Source: Accumulibacter sp031732795 (GTDB lineage Bacteria > Pseudomonadota > Gammaproteobacteria > Burkholderiales > Rhodocyclaceae). Taken from it: a stretch of 24,444 nt of DNA. The notes below the pieces were generated by a model. That model was not told the DNA's origin. It worked only from the letters and a program-made list of their open reading frames with translations, and made no database searches. The translations under genes were made by a program, and so were the position numbers. Position 1 is the stretch's first letter. The number at the start of each line of letters is the position of its first letter. Shown piece after piece: positions 1 through 7,824 of this stretch. The stretch is from the NCBI GenBank assembly GCA_031732795.1, contig JAVMKC010000058.1, positions 1 through 24,444 of the forward strand, in the 5' to 3' direction.

Positions 1-54
1 GTTGACGGGTGGACGTACCGCGTTGGGTAGTGAAGCGTTGAATTGGCCAATCAG
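1..54. other. DNA flanking the transposon on the left
   Basis: These 54 bases lie outside the left inverted repeat. No gene or site could be recognised. They do not show a copy of the five bases next to the right repeat. Confidence 0.4.
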
Positions 55-101
55 GAGGGTCGGCCGGGATTCATGTGAAATCCTCGAAAAACTCTGCTAA
101 C
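55..101 (+). repeat. Left terminal inverted repeat of the transposon
   Basis: It begins GAGGGTCGGCCGGGATTC and contains the block GAAATCCTCGAAAAA. Aligned without gaps to the reverse complement of 19784..19830 it matches at 36 of 47 positions, with the outer 37 positions matching at 32. The inner end (TGCTAAC) resembles the inner ends of other Tn3-family repeats. The exact outer base is uncertain by one or two positions. Confidence 0.8.
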
Positions 102-133
102 CATCAGATTTAGTGTAAAAAATCTGGCGTCGA

Positions 134-904
134 CTATTTCGACTGATGGCGCCAGCCGGCCTTGTGGCTCAACAGTGGCGGATCAAACAACGTACCGCAC
201 ACCACGTTGAATAAGTGATTCGAATTCATTAGCCCGCCACAGAATTCTGGCTCAGTCGCGATGGTCATACCCGTCATTCGCGGGAGAATCCACGACATGA
301 ACGGACTGTCTGGATCAAGGCATGCTTGGATTTCGTCTTGGCTGACCAGTTGAAGCTTGTCGCCTCCTCCGCATGGGTCTGGACTTTCGGTGAAGTAATC
401 CAGGTCGATATCGAGGATAACCGAATCGTGCTCTTGCCCTGAAATCGCCTCGGTTAGTTGCTCCCTGGAGTCATAGCAGCGGACCAGATGCTTCCGCCCT
501 TCAATATCCACGAAATCCTCCGGGCATTCCTTACGTTGCTTTTGCACGACGTGGATGTCGCCAATCAGGTTGAGGTAAGCCGCAGCCAGGATGTGACCAT
601 CGTTTAAGGCATGTAACTTATCCCAGCAAAAGTAACCGACAGCCTTGTAGTCGGCCGTATCAAGTGTGCTGAGCCACTCGCATTCGAGGTCGCAGGGTTG
701 AGCAAGATCTTGGTGCCAATCCAGTGAAATCAGTGTTGGCGGATTGTGCTGCTCAGCTTGCTTGTTGCGCCACTTGAGCCAATAGAAGAAAGCGAAACGA
801 TGATCCTGAACGATCGCCACTTCGATTGAACGCCTCCTATCGATCGGATGTGCAATGATGTCGTAGTAGGTTCCAGGTGGTCGAATGTACTCGTTGGACT
901 CCAT
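134..904 (-). CDS. UPF0489 family protein (arginase/ureohydrolase-fold-like), function unknown
   Basis: This 256-residue protein resembles the UPF0489 (C5orf22-like) family. It has an early segment, SLDWHQDL, that looks like the D-x-H-x-D metal site of arginases and deacetylases. A second acidic motif, ILDIDLDYF, resembles the D-x-D metal ligands of that fold. A binuclear-metal hydrolase fold is therefore likely, but no substrate is known to me. I chose the ATG at 904 because GAGGG lies five bases upstream; extension to 994 adds 30 residues without a good ribosome site. It lies between the left repeat and the KfrA-like gene on the same strand, so it is a passenger or accessory gene of the transposon rather than metal-resistance cargo. 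I see no signal peptide, so it is probably cytoplasmic. Confidence 0.75.
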   Translation of the reverse strand: MESNEYIRPPGTYYDIIAHPIDRRRSIEVAIVQDHRFAFFYWLKWRNKQAEQHNPPTLISLDWHQDLAQPCDLECEWLSTLDTADYKAVGYFCWDKLHALNDGHILAAAYLNLIGDIHVVQKQRKECPEDFVDIEGRKHLVRCYDSREQLTEAISGQEHDSVILDIDLDYFTESPDPCGGGDKLQLVSQDEIQACLDPDSPFMSWILPRMTGMTIATEPEFCGGLMNSNHLFNVVCGTLFDPPLLSHKAGWRHQSK

Positions 905-1033
905 GTATCCCTCTGTTTTCTGGTTGCTGATAAGCATGGTAGCGCTGAAACCATGCAACCAGATGCTCACGCTTGGGTGGCTGGCAAATAGCATCCTGGC
1001 TGGCCCAAAAAAGCCGCACGACGCTGACCTTCC

Positions 1034-2113
1034 TTATTGCTTTCCCGGGTCAAAGAGTGATTCTTGGGTCTCGGCACTTCCTTTGCGCTGTCCGCTGCTT
1101 TTCATTGCCGGTGTCTGATTGACGGTGAGCTTTTGCAGGATTTGTTCCTGGCTGGCCAACACAGCCTTCGCTGCGGTCAATTCAGTCTCCAGGCGGAGCT
1201 TGGCTTGGTTCGCATCCTGTAATTTTTCTGTGCTGCTTTGGTTTTTCACGACCAGTTCATCAATGCGTGCAGCACTCTGGGCCTGGCGCTCTTCCAACTG
1301 CTGATTCTTCAGGTCGGAAACAGCCAGATGTTCCCGGGCTGTACGTAGCGGACGAATCTCAGATTCCAAACGATGTAACTCGCTACGAAGGTGGGCCTGC
1401 TCACTGGAAAGACGGGCATTATCCTGATGGCTGTGGATGAGTTCCTGCTGTTTCGCGTTCACTGTTTCCTTGGCTGAACGCAGTTCGCCCTGCAAAAACT
1501 GAATCTGCTGCTCGAACTGCCGCTGGTCCTGTTCCCGTTGTTCCTTCGCCGCAGTGCGGAAATGCTCCAGTGCCTCTCTGGCATGCTGGTGCTTTTCTTC
1601 CAGCGATACCCGGTGCGCTTCTTCCTTCGCCAATTGCCCTTCCATGTCCTGGATACGCTGCGTCATTTTCGCCCGAGCGATCCGTTCATCCTGAAGGGTC
1701 GCCAAAGTGTCGGCATGGGCTGCTTTCTCTGTAGCCAACTCGATAGTCTGGCGCTCAGACTGCCCACGGAACGATTCGCTTTCGGTACGTAATGCAGCCA
1801 TAACATCATTCAGCGCCGCAATTTCCGCCTTGTGCTTGTCGGTCAGTGCCGCCATGCGCTGATCAGCTTCCTCGTGCAGGCGTTCGGCGAGTCTAGTGGC
1901 CAAGTCCTGAATGGCATCACTAACCGCAACCTGCGTACCGGGACTCCCACCTTCCTCTTCCTCGATTTCCTTCAAATAGCGGTGGATCGTGCCTTTCGAG
2001 CCGGTATTTCCCAGTTCGCCACGAATGGCATCGATCGACGGGTATCGCCCCATCGCTAATAGGTTATCTCGCGCTCTCACCACTTCTGACTTGTAGATTC
2101 CGGCTCTGGCCAT
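1034..2113 (-). CDS. KfrA/TnpT-like DNA-binding coiled-coil protein
   Basis: This is a 359-residue protein. Residues 1 to about 55 match the KfrA N-terminal DNA-binding domain in style (segment YPSIDAIRGELGNTGSKGTI followed by HRYLKEIEEEEG). From about residue 65 to 335 it is an almost unbroken Glu/Gln/Arg/Ala-rich coiled coil. KfrA of plasmid RK2 has this plan and represses its own promoter; the TnpT protein of Tn4651 is a similar accessory factor for cointegrate resolution with a tyrosine recombinase. With a tyrosine recombinase at the far end of the same element, a TnpT-like role is a reasonable inference, with autorepression a second possibility. The ATG at 2113 has GAGGA five bases upstream. 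A promoter and a perfect palindrome lie immediately upstream. Confidence 0.75.
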   Translation of the reverse strand: MARAGIYKSEVVRARDNLLAMGRYPSIDAIRGELGNTGSKGTIHRYLKEIEEEEGGSPGTQVAVSDAIQDLATRLAERLHEEADQRMAALTDKHKAEIAALNDVMAALRTESESFRGQSERQTIELATEKAAHADTLATLQDERIARAKMTQRIQDMEGQLAKEEAHRVSLEEKHQHAREALEHFRTAAKEQREQDQRQFEQQIQFLQGELRSAKETVNAKQQELIHSHQDNARLSSEQAHLRSELHRLESEIRPLRTAREHLAVSDLKNQQLEERQAQSAARIDELVVKNQSSTEKLQDANQAKLRLETELTAAKAVLASQEQILQKLTVNQTPAMKSSGQRKGSAETQESLFDPGKQ

Positions 2114-2131
2114 GGCATCCTCGAATTTCGT

Positions 2132-2178
2132 ATCGTATTACGTAATACGATATTACATACCAAATCAACAAAATTCAA
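2132..2178 (-). promoter_or_regulatory. Promoter and palindromic operator of the KfrA-like gene
   Basis: On the minus strand a -35 TTGAAT (2178..2173) and a -10 TAATAT (2155..2150) are separated by exactly 17 bp. The predicted start site falls inside a perfect 20-bp palindrome, ATCGTATTACGTAATACGAT (2132..2151). A further half-site, TATTAC, follows at 2151..2156, giving an overlapping GTAAT/ATTAC pair. A palindrome over the start site next to a KfrA-type gene is the layout expected for autorepression. Confidence 0.65.
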
Positions 2179-2360
2179 GGCTTTAAAAGTCGCTGTTATA
2201 AGACGCGATAATGGTTGATTATTTATTGTGACTGGCGGCTGAGCGGAAAATTCATGTAGAAACGGTACGAAATCGATGATCACATCCCGACGTTTTGCGC
2301 GCAAAAGCGCCCAACAAAAATTGCGCAAAATACGCGTCGCACCAAAGTGGCATTACCACA
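2179..2360. other. Gene-free stretch with GC-rich palindromes; candidate recombination or regulatory site
   Basis: No gene is seen between the KfrA-like promoter and the small membrane-protein gene. The stretch holds a perfect 14-bp palindrome TTTTGCGCGCAAAA (2293..2306) and a second, TTGCGCAA (2321..2328). GCGCAAAA recurs in the same orientation at 2299 and 2323, 24 bp apart. In Tn4651 the resolution site lies next to the tnpT-type gene, so this is one candidate for the resolution site here. That is inference from position and symmetry only. Confidence 0.35.
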
Positions 2361-2552
2361 TCATTCGCGATGTTTTTTGCGTGCCTGAAAACGATCCGCA
2401 AGTCGTCTGGAGTAAGACTTATTTTCTTGGCGTTTCTTGAGATAACGATTGAGAAGCCAGAAGCCTCCGAACACCACGAGGATCATCGACCAGACCAAGA
2501 GTATGTCGGTCAGCGTGTATGGCCCGGATGGTAAGTGTTTGAGTTGAGGCAT
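2361..2552 (-). CDS. Small single-span membrane protein, unknown function
   Basis: This is a 63-residue protein with a hydrophobic segment at about residues 15-37 (TDILLVWSMILVVFGGFWLL). A very basic C-terminal tail follows (RYLKKRQENKSYSRRL onward), which by the positive-inside rule would lie in the cytoplasm. The ATG at 2552 has GAAGG about nine bases upstream. It lies 139 bp beyond the His-rich periplasmic gene on the same strand and may be the last gene of the RND efflux series. I do not recognise the family. A sensible membrane topology, a start signal and its position support a real gene, but it is short. Confidence 0.5.
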   Translation of the reverse strand: MPQLKHLPSGPYTLTDILLVWSMILVVFGGFWLLNRYLKKRQENKSYSRRLADRFQARKKHRE

Positions 2553-2691
2553 GGCAGACCTTCAGAACTACGACTCTGCAACAGTCGGCATAGCACTGGA
2601 GAGGGGACGCTTAACTATGTCGCCCATCCAATGGCTCGGACACCTCGACCATCCAGATGAAATTCCGAATGGCCGAGATACCGCAATTGCT

Positions 2692-3075
2692 TTACTTCAG
2701 AACGAATCGCACCGTGACCGCCGGTCCACCAAGATTTACGTGCGCCACGGCCTTGGCGCCCGAGGTTATGCCAAATGCTCCCTTGGCGAGAAAGCGATCT
2801 CCGTCAGGCAGCAAATTGATCTCTTGCTTCTGGTTACCAGTCAGCACGGTGAGTTTTGCCGACCCCTTCGAGATGTCAGCGGGCTTACCGTGGTCTCGCA
2901 CGAACAACTGGATCTGCTCCGGTTTGGCGACCAGTTCGTAGTCCATATCCTTGACCTCGGCAACGATGCCGCCGTGAAGTGGTTTGTGCTCGTGACCATG
3001 GTCGTGACCACCAGCAGCAGAGGCGAACCCGGAGAGTCCCAGGGCGATAGTGGCAATCAAATGAATCGGTTTCAT
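2692..3075 (-). CDS. His-rich periplasmic protein of the RND efflux operon
   Basis: This is a 127-residue protein with a signal peptide (MKPIHLIATIALGLSGFASA). The mature protein begins with a histidine-rich stretch, AGGHDHGHEHKPLHGG, that looks suited to binding divalent metal ions. The remainder is rich in beta-strand-like sequence without cysteines. The start at 3075 is preferred because AAAGGAA lies about five bases upstream and the signal peptide then sits at the N terminus; an upstream ATG would add ten residues. It follows the RND pump gene by 26 bp on the same strand, so it is probably co-transcribed. A role as a periplasmic metal chaperone or buffer feeding the pump is inferred from the His motif and location. 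Confidence 0.75.
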   Translation of the reverse strand: MKPIHLIATIALGLSGFASAAGGHDHGHEHKPLHGGIVAEVKDMDYELVAKPEQIQLFVRDHGKPADISKGSAKLTVLTGNQKQEINLLPDGDRFLAKGAFGITSGAKAVAHVNLGGPAVTVRFVLK

Positions 3076-3101
3076 AAGGGTTCCTTTTGTGAAGTTAAAA
3101 A

Positions 3102-6100
3102 TCAAAGTGCGCCGATGTCGCGGTCAGCCATCAGACGTTCAGTGTCTTTGCGGCCAAATAGCCAGAACATGGCGGGGGTCAGGAAGGTGTCGAGCAGGGT
3201 CGAACTGATCAGGCCCGAGAAGATCACCACGGCCACCGGATGCAGAATTTCTGTGCCCGGGCGTTCAGCTTCGAAGAGCAGCGGCGCCAGCGCGAAAGCG
3301 GTAACCAGCGCCGTCATCAGCACCGGCGATAGGCGTTCCAGCGAACCGCGCAGGATCATCTTGTGGTCGAAGCTCTCGCCCTCCATGCGCATCAGGTTGA
3401 TGTAATGGCTGACCTTGAGGATGCCATTGCGTACCGAAATGCCGGCCAGGGTGATGAAGCCGATCAAGGCAGCAACCGATAGCGGCTGGCCTGAAATCAA
3501 CAGACCAATCACCGCACCGACCAGGGCGAGCGGAATGTTGGCCATGATTAACACTGACAGAGTGGCCGACTTGTAGCGGCTATACAACACAACGAACATC
3601 AGGACCAACGACACGATGGATAACAGGCCGACCAGGCGGGAAGCTTCCTCCTGCGCCTGGAACTGTCCGCCCAGCGTGACGAAATAGCCCTCGGGCAGCT
3701 TCGTCTCGCCAACGACCTTACGTATGTCCGCAACGATGTCCGACAGTGCCCGTCCCTGAGCGTTAGCTGAAATCACGATACGCCGCTTTCCGTCATCCCG
3801 GCTGACCTGATTCGGGCCGTCGCCATCTTCGATTGTGGCGATCCTGGAAAGCGGAATGCGGCCGTTCGGCGTCTCCAGCAGAATCTGGCCCAAGCCATCC
3901 AGCGAGCGCGAAGACTCCGGCAGGCGAACGACCAAGGCGAAGCGCCGACTGCCCTCAACGATCTGCGCCACCTTCTCACCTTCGACCAAGCTTTGCAGGG
4001 TGGCCAGGATTTGAGGCGTCGGCACGCCGTATTGCGCTGCCGCCGCGTAGTCGACCCGCACCTTGATCTGCGGCGCCAGCACCTGCTTCTCGATTTCGAG
4101 GTCGGCAATGCCAGGGATGGCGGCCAGTTTGCCGCGCAGCACGTCAGCCTGCCCGCGCAGCGTATCGAGATCGTCGCCGAAAATCTTGATGGCGATCTGC
4201 GAGCGCACGCCCGATAGCATATGGTCGATCCGATGCGAGATGGGCTGACCGACGGCGATCGCCGCCGGCAGGTTGGCGAGGCGACTGCGGATATCCGCCG
4301 AAATCTCCCCCATCGAACGGGTCAATTCGGATGCCGGCTTCAGCCCCACATCCAGTTCGCTGACATGAACGCCCTCGGCATGTTCGTCGAGTTCGGCCCG
4401 TCCGCTGCGCCGCCCTACGTGAACTACTTCCGGCACTGCCTTGACCAGCACTTCCGCTTGCCGGGCCAGTGCCGAGGATTCTGCCAGCGTGACGCCGGGA
4501 TTGAGGCGTAGCCCCACCAGCAGAGTTCCTTCGTTGAACGGTGGCAGGAAGGTCTTCGGGAAGAACGGCACAGCCGCCGCTGCGACGACGACTGCCAGGC
4601 CGCCCACCGCCAGTGCCACCTTCGGATGATTGAGAACAACTTGCAGGCTATACTGGTAGCCAGCTTTCAACCAGGCCAGCAATTTGGTGTCACCGTGGTC
4701 AAGCGACTTCATACGCGGCAGCAGGTAGAAGGACAGTACCGGCGTTACGGTGACCGAGACCACCAGCGAAGCCAGCGTCGAGACGATGAAGGCGATGCCG
4801 AGTGGCACGAACAGGCGGCCCTCCATGCCGGGCAGTGCGAACAGCGGCAGGAAGACGAGGACGATAATGATCGTCGCGTAGAGGATCGCCGAGCGCACCT
4901 CCATCGTGGCATGCGCGACCAGTTCGATCGGGTGCATCCGATGATCGTGATGTTTGGCCCGATCCTCCTTCAATCGCCGCAGGACATTCTCGACGCCAAC
5001 CACAGCGTCATCCACCAACCCGCCGATGGCAATGGCCAGGCCGCCCAGAGTCATGGTGTTGATCGACATGCCGAAATATTTGAAGACCAATGCCGTGATG
5101 AAAATCGATACCGGAATGGCGGTCAGTGCGATCACTGTCGGGCGCAAGGTACCAAGGAAGAAAAAAAGGATGGCGGCAACGAATACCGAAGCACCGATCA
5201 GTTTGCCCTGCAACGTACCAATCGAGGCCTCGATGAAGCTCGCCTGGCGGAAAGTCACTTTGGGGGCCTCCATGCCGTCTGGCAGCGCTTTTTCCATTTC
5301 CTCCAAGGCGGATTCGATGCGGCGGGTCAGATGGATGGTGTCCGCCGTCGGCTGCTTCTGGATCCCGAGGATGACGGCCGGCTTGCCCTCGAAACCCGCA
5401 TCGCCCCGCTTGATGGCCGGTGCGAACGTAACCTCGGCAATCTGGCGCAGCAGGATGGGCTGGCCATTCCTGGCTGTCAGGGCAAGGTTCTTCAGATCGT
5501 CGAGGCGGGAGGTGCGACCGAGGTTGCGAATCAGGTATTCACGTCCGTTGAGTTCGAGAAAGCCACCAGATGTGTTGGATGAATAGCCTTTCAAGGCACT
5601 TTCCAACTGGTCATGCGAAATGCCTAGTTCGGCCATACGCACGGTGTTTGGTTGCACCTGGAACTGGCGCACTTCGCCGCCAATGGGAATCACCTGCGCG
5701 ACGCCGGGAATCGCCATCAGGCGTGGACGCAACACCCAGTCGGCGTATTCCCGCACCTGCATCGGCGAAATTTTTGCCGTGTCGATGGGGATGGCGATCT
5801 GCATGATTTCACCCATGATCGAGCTGATCGGCCCCATGCGTGGCACGACACCTGGAGGCAGCCCCTGCTCCATGGAGGACAGGCGTTCGGAAACCATCTG
5901 CCGTGCCCGGAAGATTTCCGTTGTCCAATCGAAGGTGACATAGATGAAGGACAAGCCGGCACTGGAAACCGAACGGATACTTTCCACGCCGGGCAGGCCG
6001 TTCATGGTTGTTTCCAGCGGGAAGGTAATCAATTGCTCGACTTCTTCGGCAGCCATGCCGCCGGCCTCGGTCATGATGGTGACGGTCGGCTTGTTGAGGT

Positions 6101-6221
6101 CGGGAAAGACATCCACCGGCGTTCGGGTCAACGTATAGGCGCCATAGGCCATCAGCACCAGGCTGGCAATGATGACCAGTAGCCGGTTGGCCAGGCTATT
6201 GTCGAGTAGCCACTTGAACAT
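3102..6221 (-). CDS. CzcA/CusA-family heavy-metal efflux RND transporter (inner-membrane pump)
   Basis: This 1039-residue protein is full length for the HME-RND family. It has the N-terminal transmembrane segment, the motif RTPVDVFPDLNKPTV, two large periplasmic loops and two six-helix membrane groups. The proton-relay helix reads AIGGLVDDAVVGVEN with aspartates at residues 404 and 405, at the position of Asp405 in CusA. This differs from the textbook DFG...DGAVV of CzcA and from the ...DAAIVMIEN of CusA, so the substrate cannot be set from this motif. It would use the proton gradient to drive metal through the adaptor and outer-membrane factor encoded upstream. GGGAGC precedes the ATG by about six bases, and the gene starts 12 bp after the adaptor gene stops. 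Confidence 0.92.
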   Translation of the reverse strand: MFKWLLDNSLANRLLVIIASLVLMAYGAYTLTRTPVDVFPDLNKPTVTIMTEAGGMAAEEVEQLITFPLETTMNGLPGVESIRSVSSAGLSFIYVTFDWTTEIFRARQMVSERLSSMEQGLPPGVVPRMGPISSIMGEIMQIAIPIDTAKISPMQVREYADWVLRPRLMAIPGVAQVIPIGGEVRQFQVQPNTVRMAELGISHDQLESALKGYSSNTSGGFLELNGREYLIRNLGRTSRLDDLKNLALTARNGQPILLRQIAEVTFAPAIKRGDAGFEGKPAVILGIQKQPTADTIHLTRRIESALEEMEKALPDGMEAPKVTFRQASFIEASIGTLQGKLIGASVFVAAILFFFLGTLRPTVIALTAIPVSIFITALVFKYFGMSINTMTLGGLAIAIGGLVDDAVVGVENVLRRLKEDRAKHHDHRMHPIELVAHATMEVRSAILYATIIIVLVFLPLFALPGMEGRLFVPLGIAFIVSTLASLVVSVTVTPVLSFYLLPRMKSLDHGDTKLLAWLKAGYQYSLQVVLNHPKVALAVGGLAVVVAAAAVPFFPKTFLPPFNEGTLLVGLRLNPGVTLAESSALARQAEVLVKAVPEVVHVGRRSGRAELDEHAEGVHVSELDVGLKPASELTRSMGEISADIRSRLANLPAAIAVGQPISHRIDHMLSGVRSQIAIKIFGDDLDTLRGQADVLRGKLAAIPGIADLEIEKQVLAPQIKVRVDYAAAAQYGVPTPQILATLQSLVEGEKVAQIVEGSRRFALVVRLPESSRSLDGLGQILLETPNGRIPLSRIATIEDGDGPNQVSRDDGKRRIVISANAQGRALSDIVADIRKVVGETKLPEGYFVTLGGQFQAQEEASRLVGLLSIVSLVLMFVVLYSRYKSATLSVLIMANIPLALVGAVIGLLISGQPLSVAALIGFITLAGISVRNGILKVSHYINLMRMEGESFDHKMILRGSLERLSPVLMTALVTAFALAPLLFEAERPGTEILHPVAVVIFSGLISSTLLDTFLTPAMFWLFGRKDTERLMADRDIGAL

Positions 6222-6233
6222 ATCGGGCTCCCG

Positions 6234-7256
6234 TCAGCGGATCTGATTGATCAGGGAGGCAGCACTGACTGCCACGCGGTCGCCAGCCTTCAACCCCGAC
6301 GTTACCGCCACGCTGGCCCCATCCAGAGGTTCGGTCGTCACTGCACGTGGCTCGAATTGCTCGGGCCCGGTCTTCACCCAGACGATGGGCTGGTTGGCCG
6401 GGTTCCTCATCAGGGCGGCTGCGGGAACACGAATCCCAGTCACGGTGCGACGGCTTTGGACGAAGACCCTGACCGGTTGCCCAACCGCTAACGCAGCCAA
6501 GGCGTTGCCTTCGCCACGGAAGGTCAGCGGCAACGCCTGATCGCGCAAACTGCGGGCGACGCCGAGAAGGCGCAAGGGGGTCTTCTGCTCACCAACCACG
6601 ATAAAGGCAGTCGCCACATCGCTGGCTACCCCCATATCGAAGGCCAGCGCCTCAACCAACAAGCGCTCTGGATTGACCACCTCGAACAATATCTCACGTG
6701 CTTCCACCACCTGGCCCGAGACCACGTTGGCCGACGCGATGACGCCGCTGACCGGCGCGACCAGTTGCTCGTTGGCGACGGCGGCCTCGGCTTCCTCGAT
6801 CACCTTGCGCGGCACGGTATCTGCCAGTTCGCGCAGACGACGCAGGCGGCTCTCGGCCAGCGAACGGGTGTTGCCTCCGACTTCCGGCGTGACATAGGCC
6901 AGCACCTCGCCTTTCCGGACCGCTTGACCAGCCGTGGGTAAGCCCTTCGGTCCTGCGGTCACCCGGCCGGCAACGATGGCTTGTACCCTTCCACCGGCAT
7001 TGGGGTCCATGACCACTTTGCCGCTCAGCTCGGCAGCCCTGGGTAGTTCCCCGGTCTCGACCGGCAGGGTACGCACGCCAATCTGGCGCTGGGCTGGCTT
7101 GGGCAAGAAGACACTACCATCGGGCAGGCGGCGTGGCGCGTTGCCAGATGCAGCCGGTGGCGCATCACCATGGTCATGACCTTCGCCCGCCTGAACGGCA
7201 GGCGTATTCATCAGCAAAATCAGGGCAAGCGTTGTCAGAAGCATTTGGGGTTTCAT
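6234..7256 (-). CDS. RND efflux periplasmic adaptor (CzcB/CusB-like membrane fusion protein)
   Basis: This is a 340-residue protein with a signal peptide (MKPQMLLTTLALILLMNTPA...QA). A His/Asp-rich mature start, GEGHDHGDAPP, follows. The segment FLPKPAQRQIGVRT is typical of HlyD/CzcB-family adaptors. A lipoyl-like half-motif (GLPTAGQAVRKGEVLAYV), a short helical hairpin and the partner half-motif (LVAPVSGVIASANVVSGQVV) come next. It would link the inner-membrane pump to the TolC-type channel in the periplasm. I start it at 7256 because its ATG overlaps the stop of the upstream gene as ATGA, which suggests translational coupling; the longer reading to 7349 lacks a signal peptide at its start. 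It is shorter than CusB (about 400 residues), mainly in the N-terminal region. Confidence 0.88.
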   Translation of the reverse strand: MKPQMLLTTLALILLMNTPAVQAGEGHDHGDAPPAASGNAPRRLPDGSVFLPKPAQRQIGVRTLPVETGELPRAAELSGKVVMDPNAGGRVQAIVAGRVTAGPKGLPTAGQAVRKGEVLAYVTPEVGGNTRSLAESRLRRLRELADTVPRKVIEEAEAAVANEQLVAPVSGVIASANVVSGQVVEAREILFEVVNPERLLVEALAFDMGVASDVATAFIVVGEQKTPLRLLGVARSLRDQALPLTFRGEGNALAALAVGQPVRVFVQSRRTVTGIRVPAAALMRNPANQPIVWVKTGPEQFEPRAVTTEPLDGASVAVTSGLKAGDRVAVSAASLINQIR

Positions 7257-7813
7257 GCGACATCTCCGAGTCGGACGTTGCGGGCGGCACGCAGTCGGCG
7301 CGCGAGGATCAGCAGGGCAATCACAAGCGTTGCCACGGCAGCGCTCCACATGGCGTATTCCCTCCAGCCATGGCTATGGGCTGCCTGCCCGGCAGTGGCT
7401 TCATCATGGAAGTCGAGCTCGCCCGCCAGCAGATCGCTTTCTGCTCCGGCGACCACGATGGCCGTCACCGCTACAACACCGGGGTTCGGTGCCTGAGCCA
7501 GCATCGCTTCGAACTCGCCATCCGCGTGGGCTTCGACCGGCACCTTCACGCCGCCAATTTCCAGGTCGAGTTTTGCATCCTTCACCGGGCTGCCATCGGC
7601 ATAGCGGTCGAGATAGAGCGTCAGCCGCCTGCCATTGACGACGCCGACCAGTTCGAATGTTTCGGATATCGCCGCAAAGCGCGGCATTGCAGGGCCAGAC
7701 GCTGTCGTTGGCGCATCCCCATGGTCATGTCCGTCACCTGCGAATGCCATTGAAGAAGCCAGTGTGAAGAGAATCGCCCATCCCAAGGCAGGCAGGGTTT
7801 TGATTGTTCGCAT
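7253..7813 (-). CDS. Membrane-anchored His-rich periplasmic protein of the RND efflux operon
   Basis: This 186-residue protein has a signal peptide (ALGWAILFTLASSMAFA) and then GDGHDHGDAPTTASG, nearly the same as the mature start of the adaptor encoded next. The middle (FELVGVVNGRRLTLYLDRYA) looks like a beta-sandwich domain. Another His patch (HSHGWREY) precedes a C-terminal transmembrane helix (AMWSAAVATLVIALLILARR) and a basic tail. The domain should thus face the periplasm, anchored in the inner membrane. Such proteins occur beside CzcB-type adaptors, and it may be an auxiliary adaptor or metal-delivery subunit, which is inference. AAGGAA lies eight bases before the ATG. The stop overlaps the adaptor start, and the gene begins 11 bp after the outer-membrane factor gene ends. 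Confidence 0.75.
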   Translation of the reverse strand: MRTIKTLPALGWAILFTLASSMAFAGDGHDHGDAPTTASGPAMPRFAAISETFELVGVVNGRRLTLYLDRYADGSPVKDAKLDLEIGGVKVPVEAHADGEFEAMLAQAPNPGVVAVTAIVVAGAESDLLAGELDFHDEATAGQAAHSHGWREYAMWSAAVATLVIALLILARRLRAARNVRLGDVA

Positions 7814-7824
7814 GTTCGTATTCC

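Noticed and set aside
1..12. GTTGACGG at the window start resembles the repeat word near the integrase, as if marking the other island end
   Set aside because: Only eight bases match and the next bases diverge. The position coincides with the arbitrary window edge, so chance is the better explanation.
2551..3405. 284-codon plus-strand frame across the His-rich gene and the pump 3' end
   Set aside because: It spans two genes with clear protein features on the other strand and shows no domain or ribosome site of its own.
4626..5582. Long plus-strand open frame of 318 codons opposite the RND pump gene
   Set aside because: It is antisense to a clearly conserved transporter, has low-complexity Asp/Arg/Gln-rich composition, and no family resemblance. 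It is a shadow of the GC-rich coding strand.
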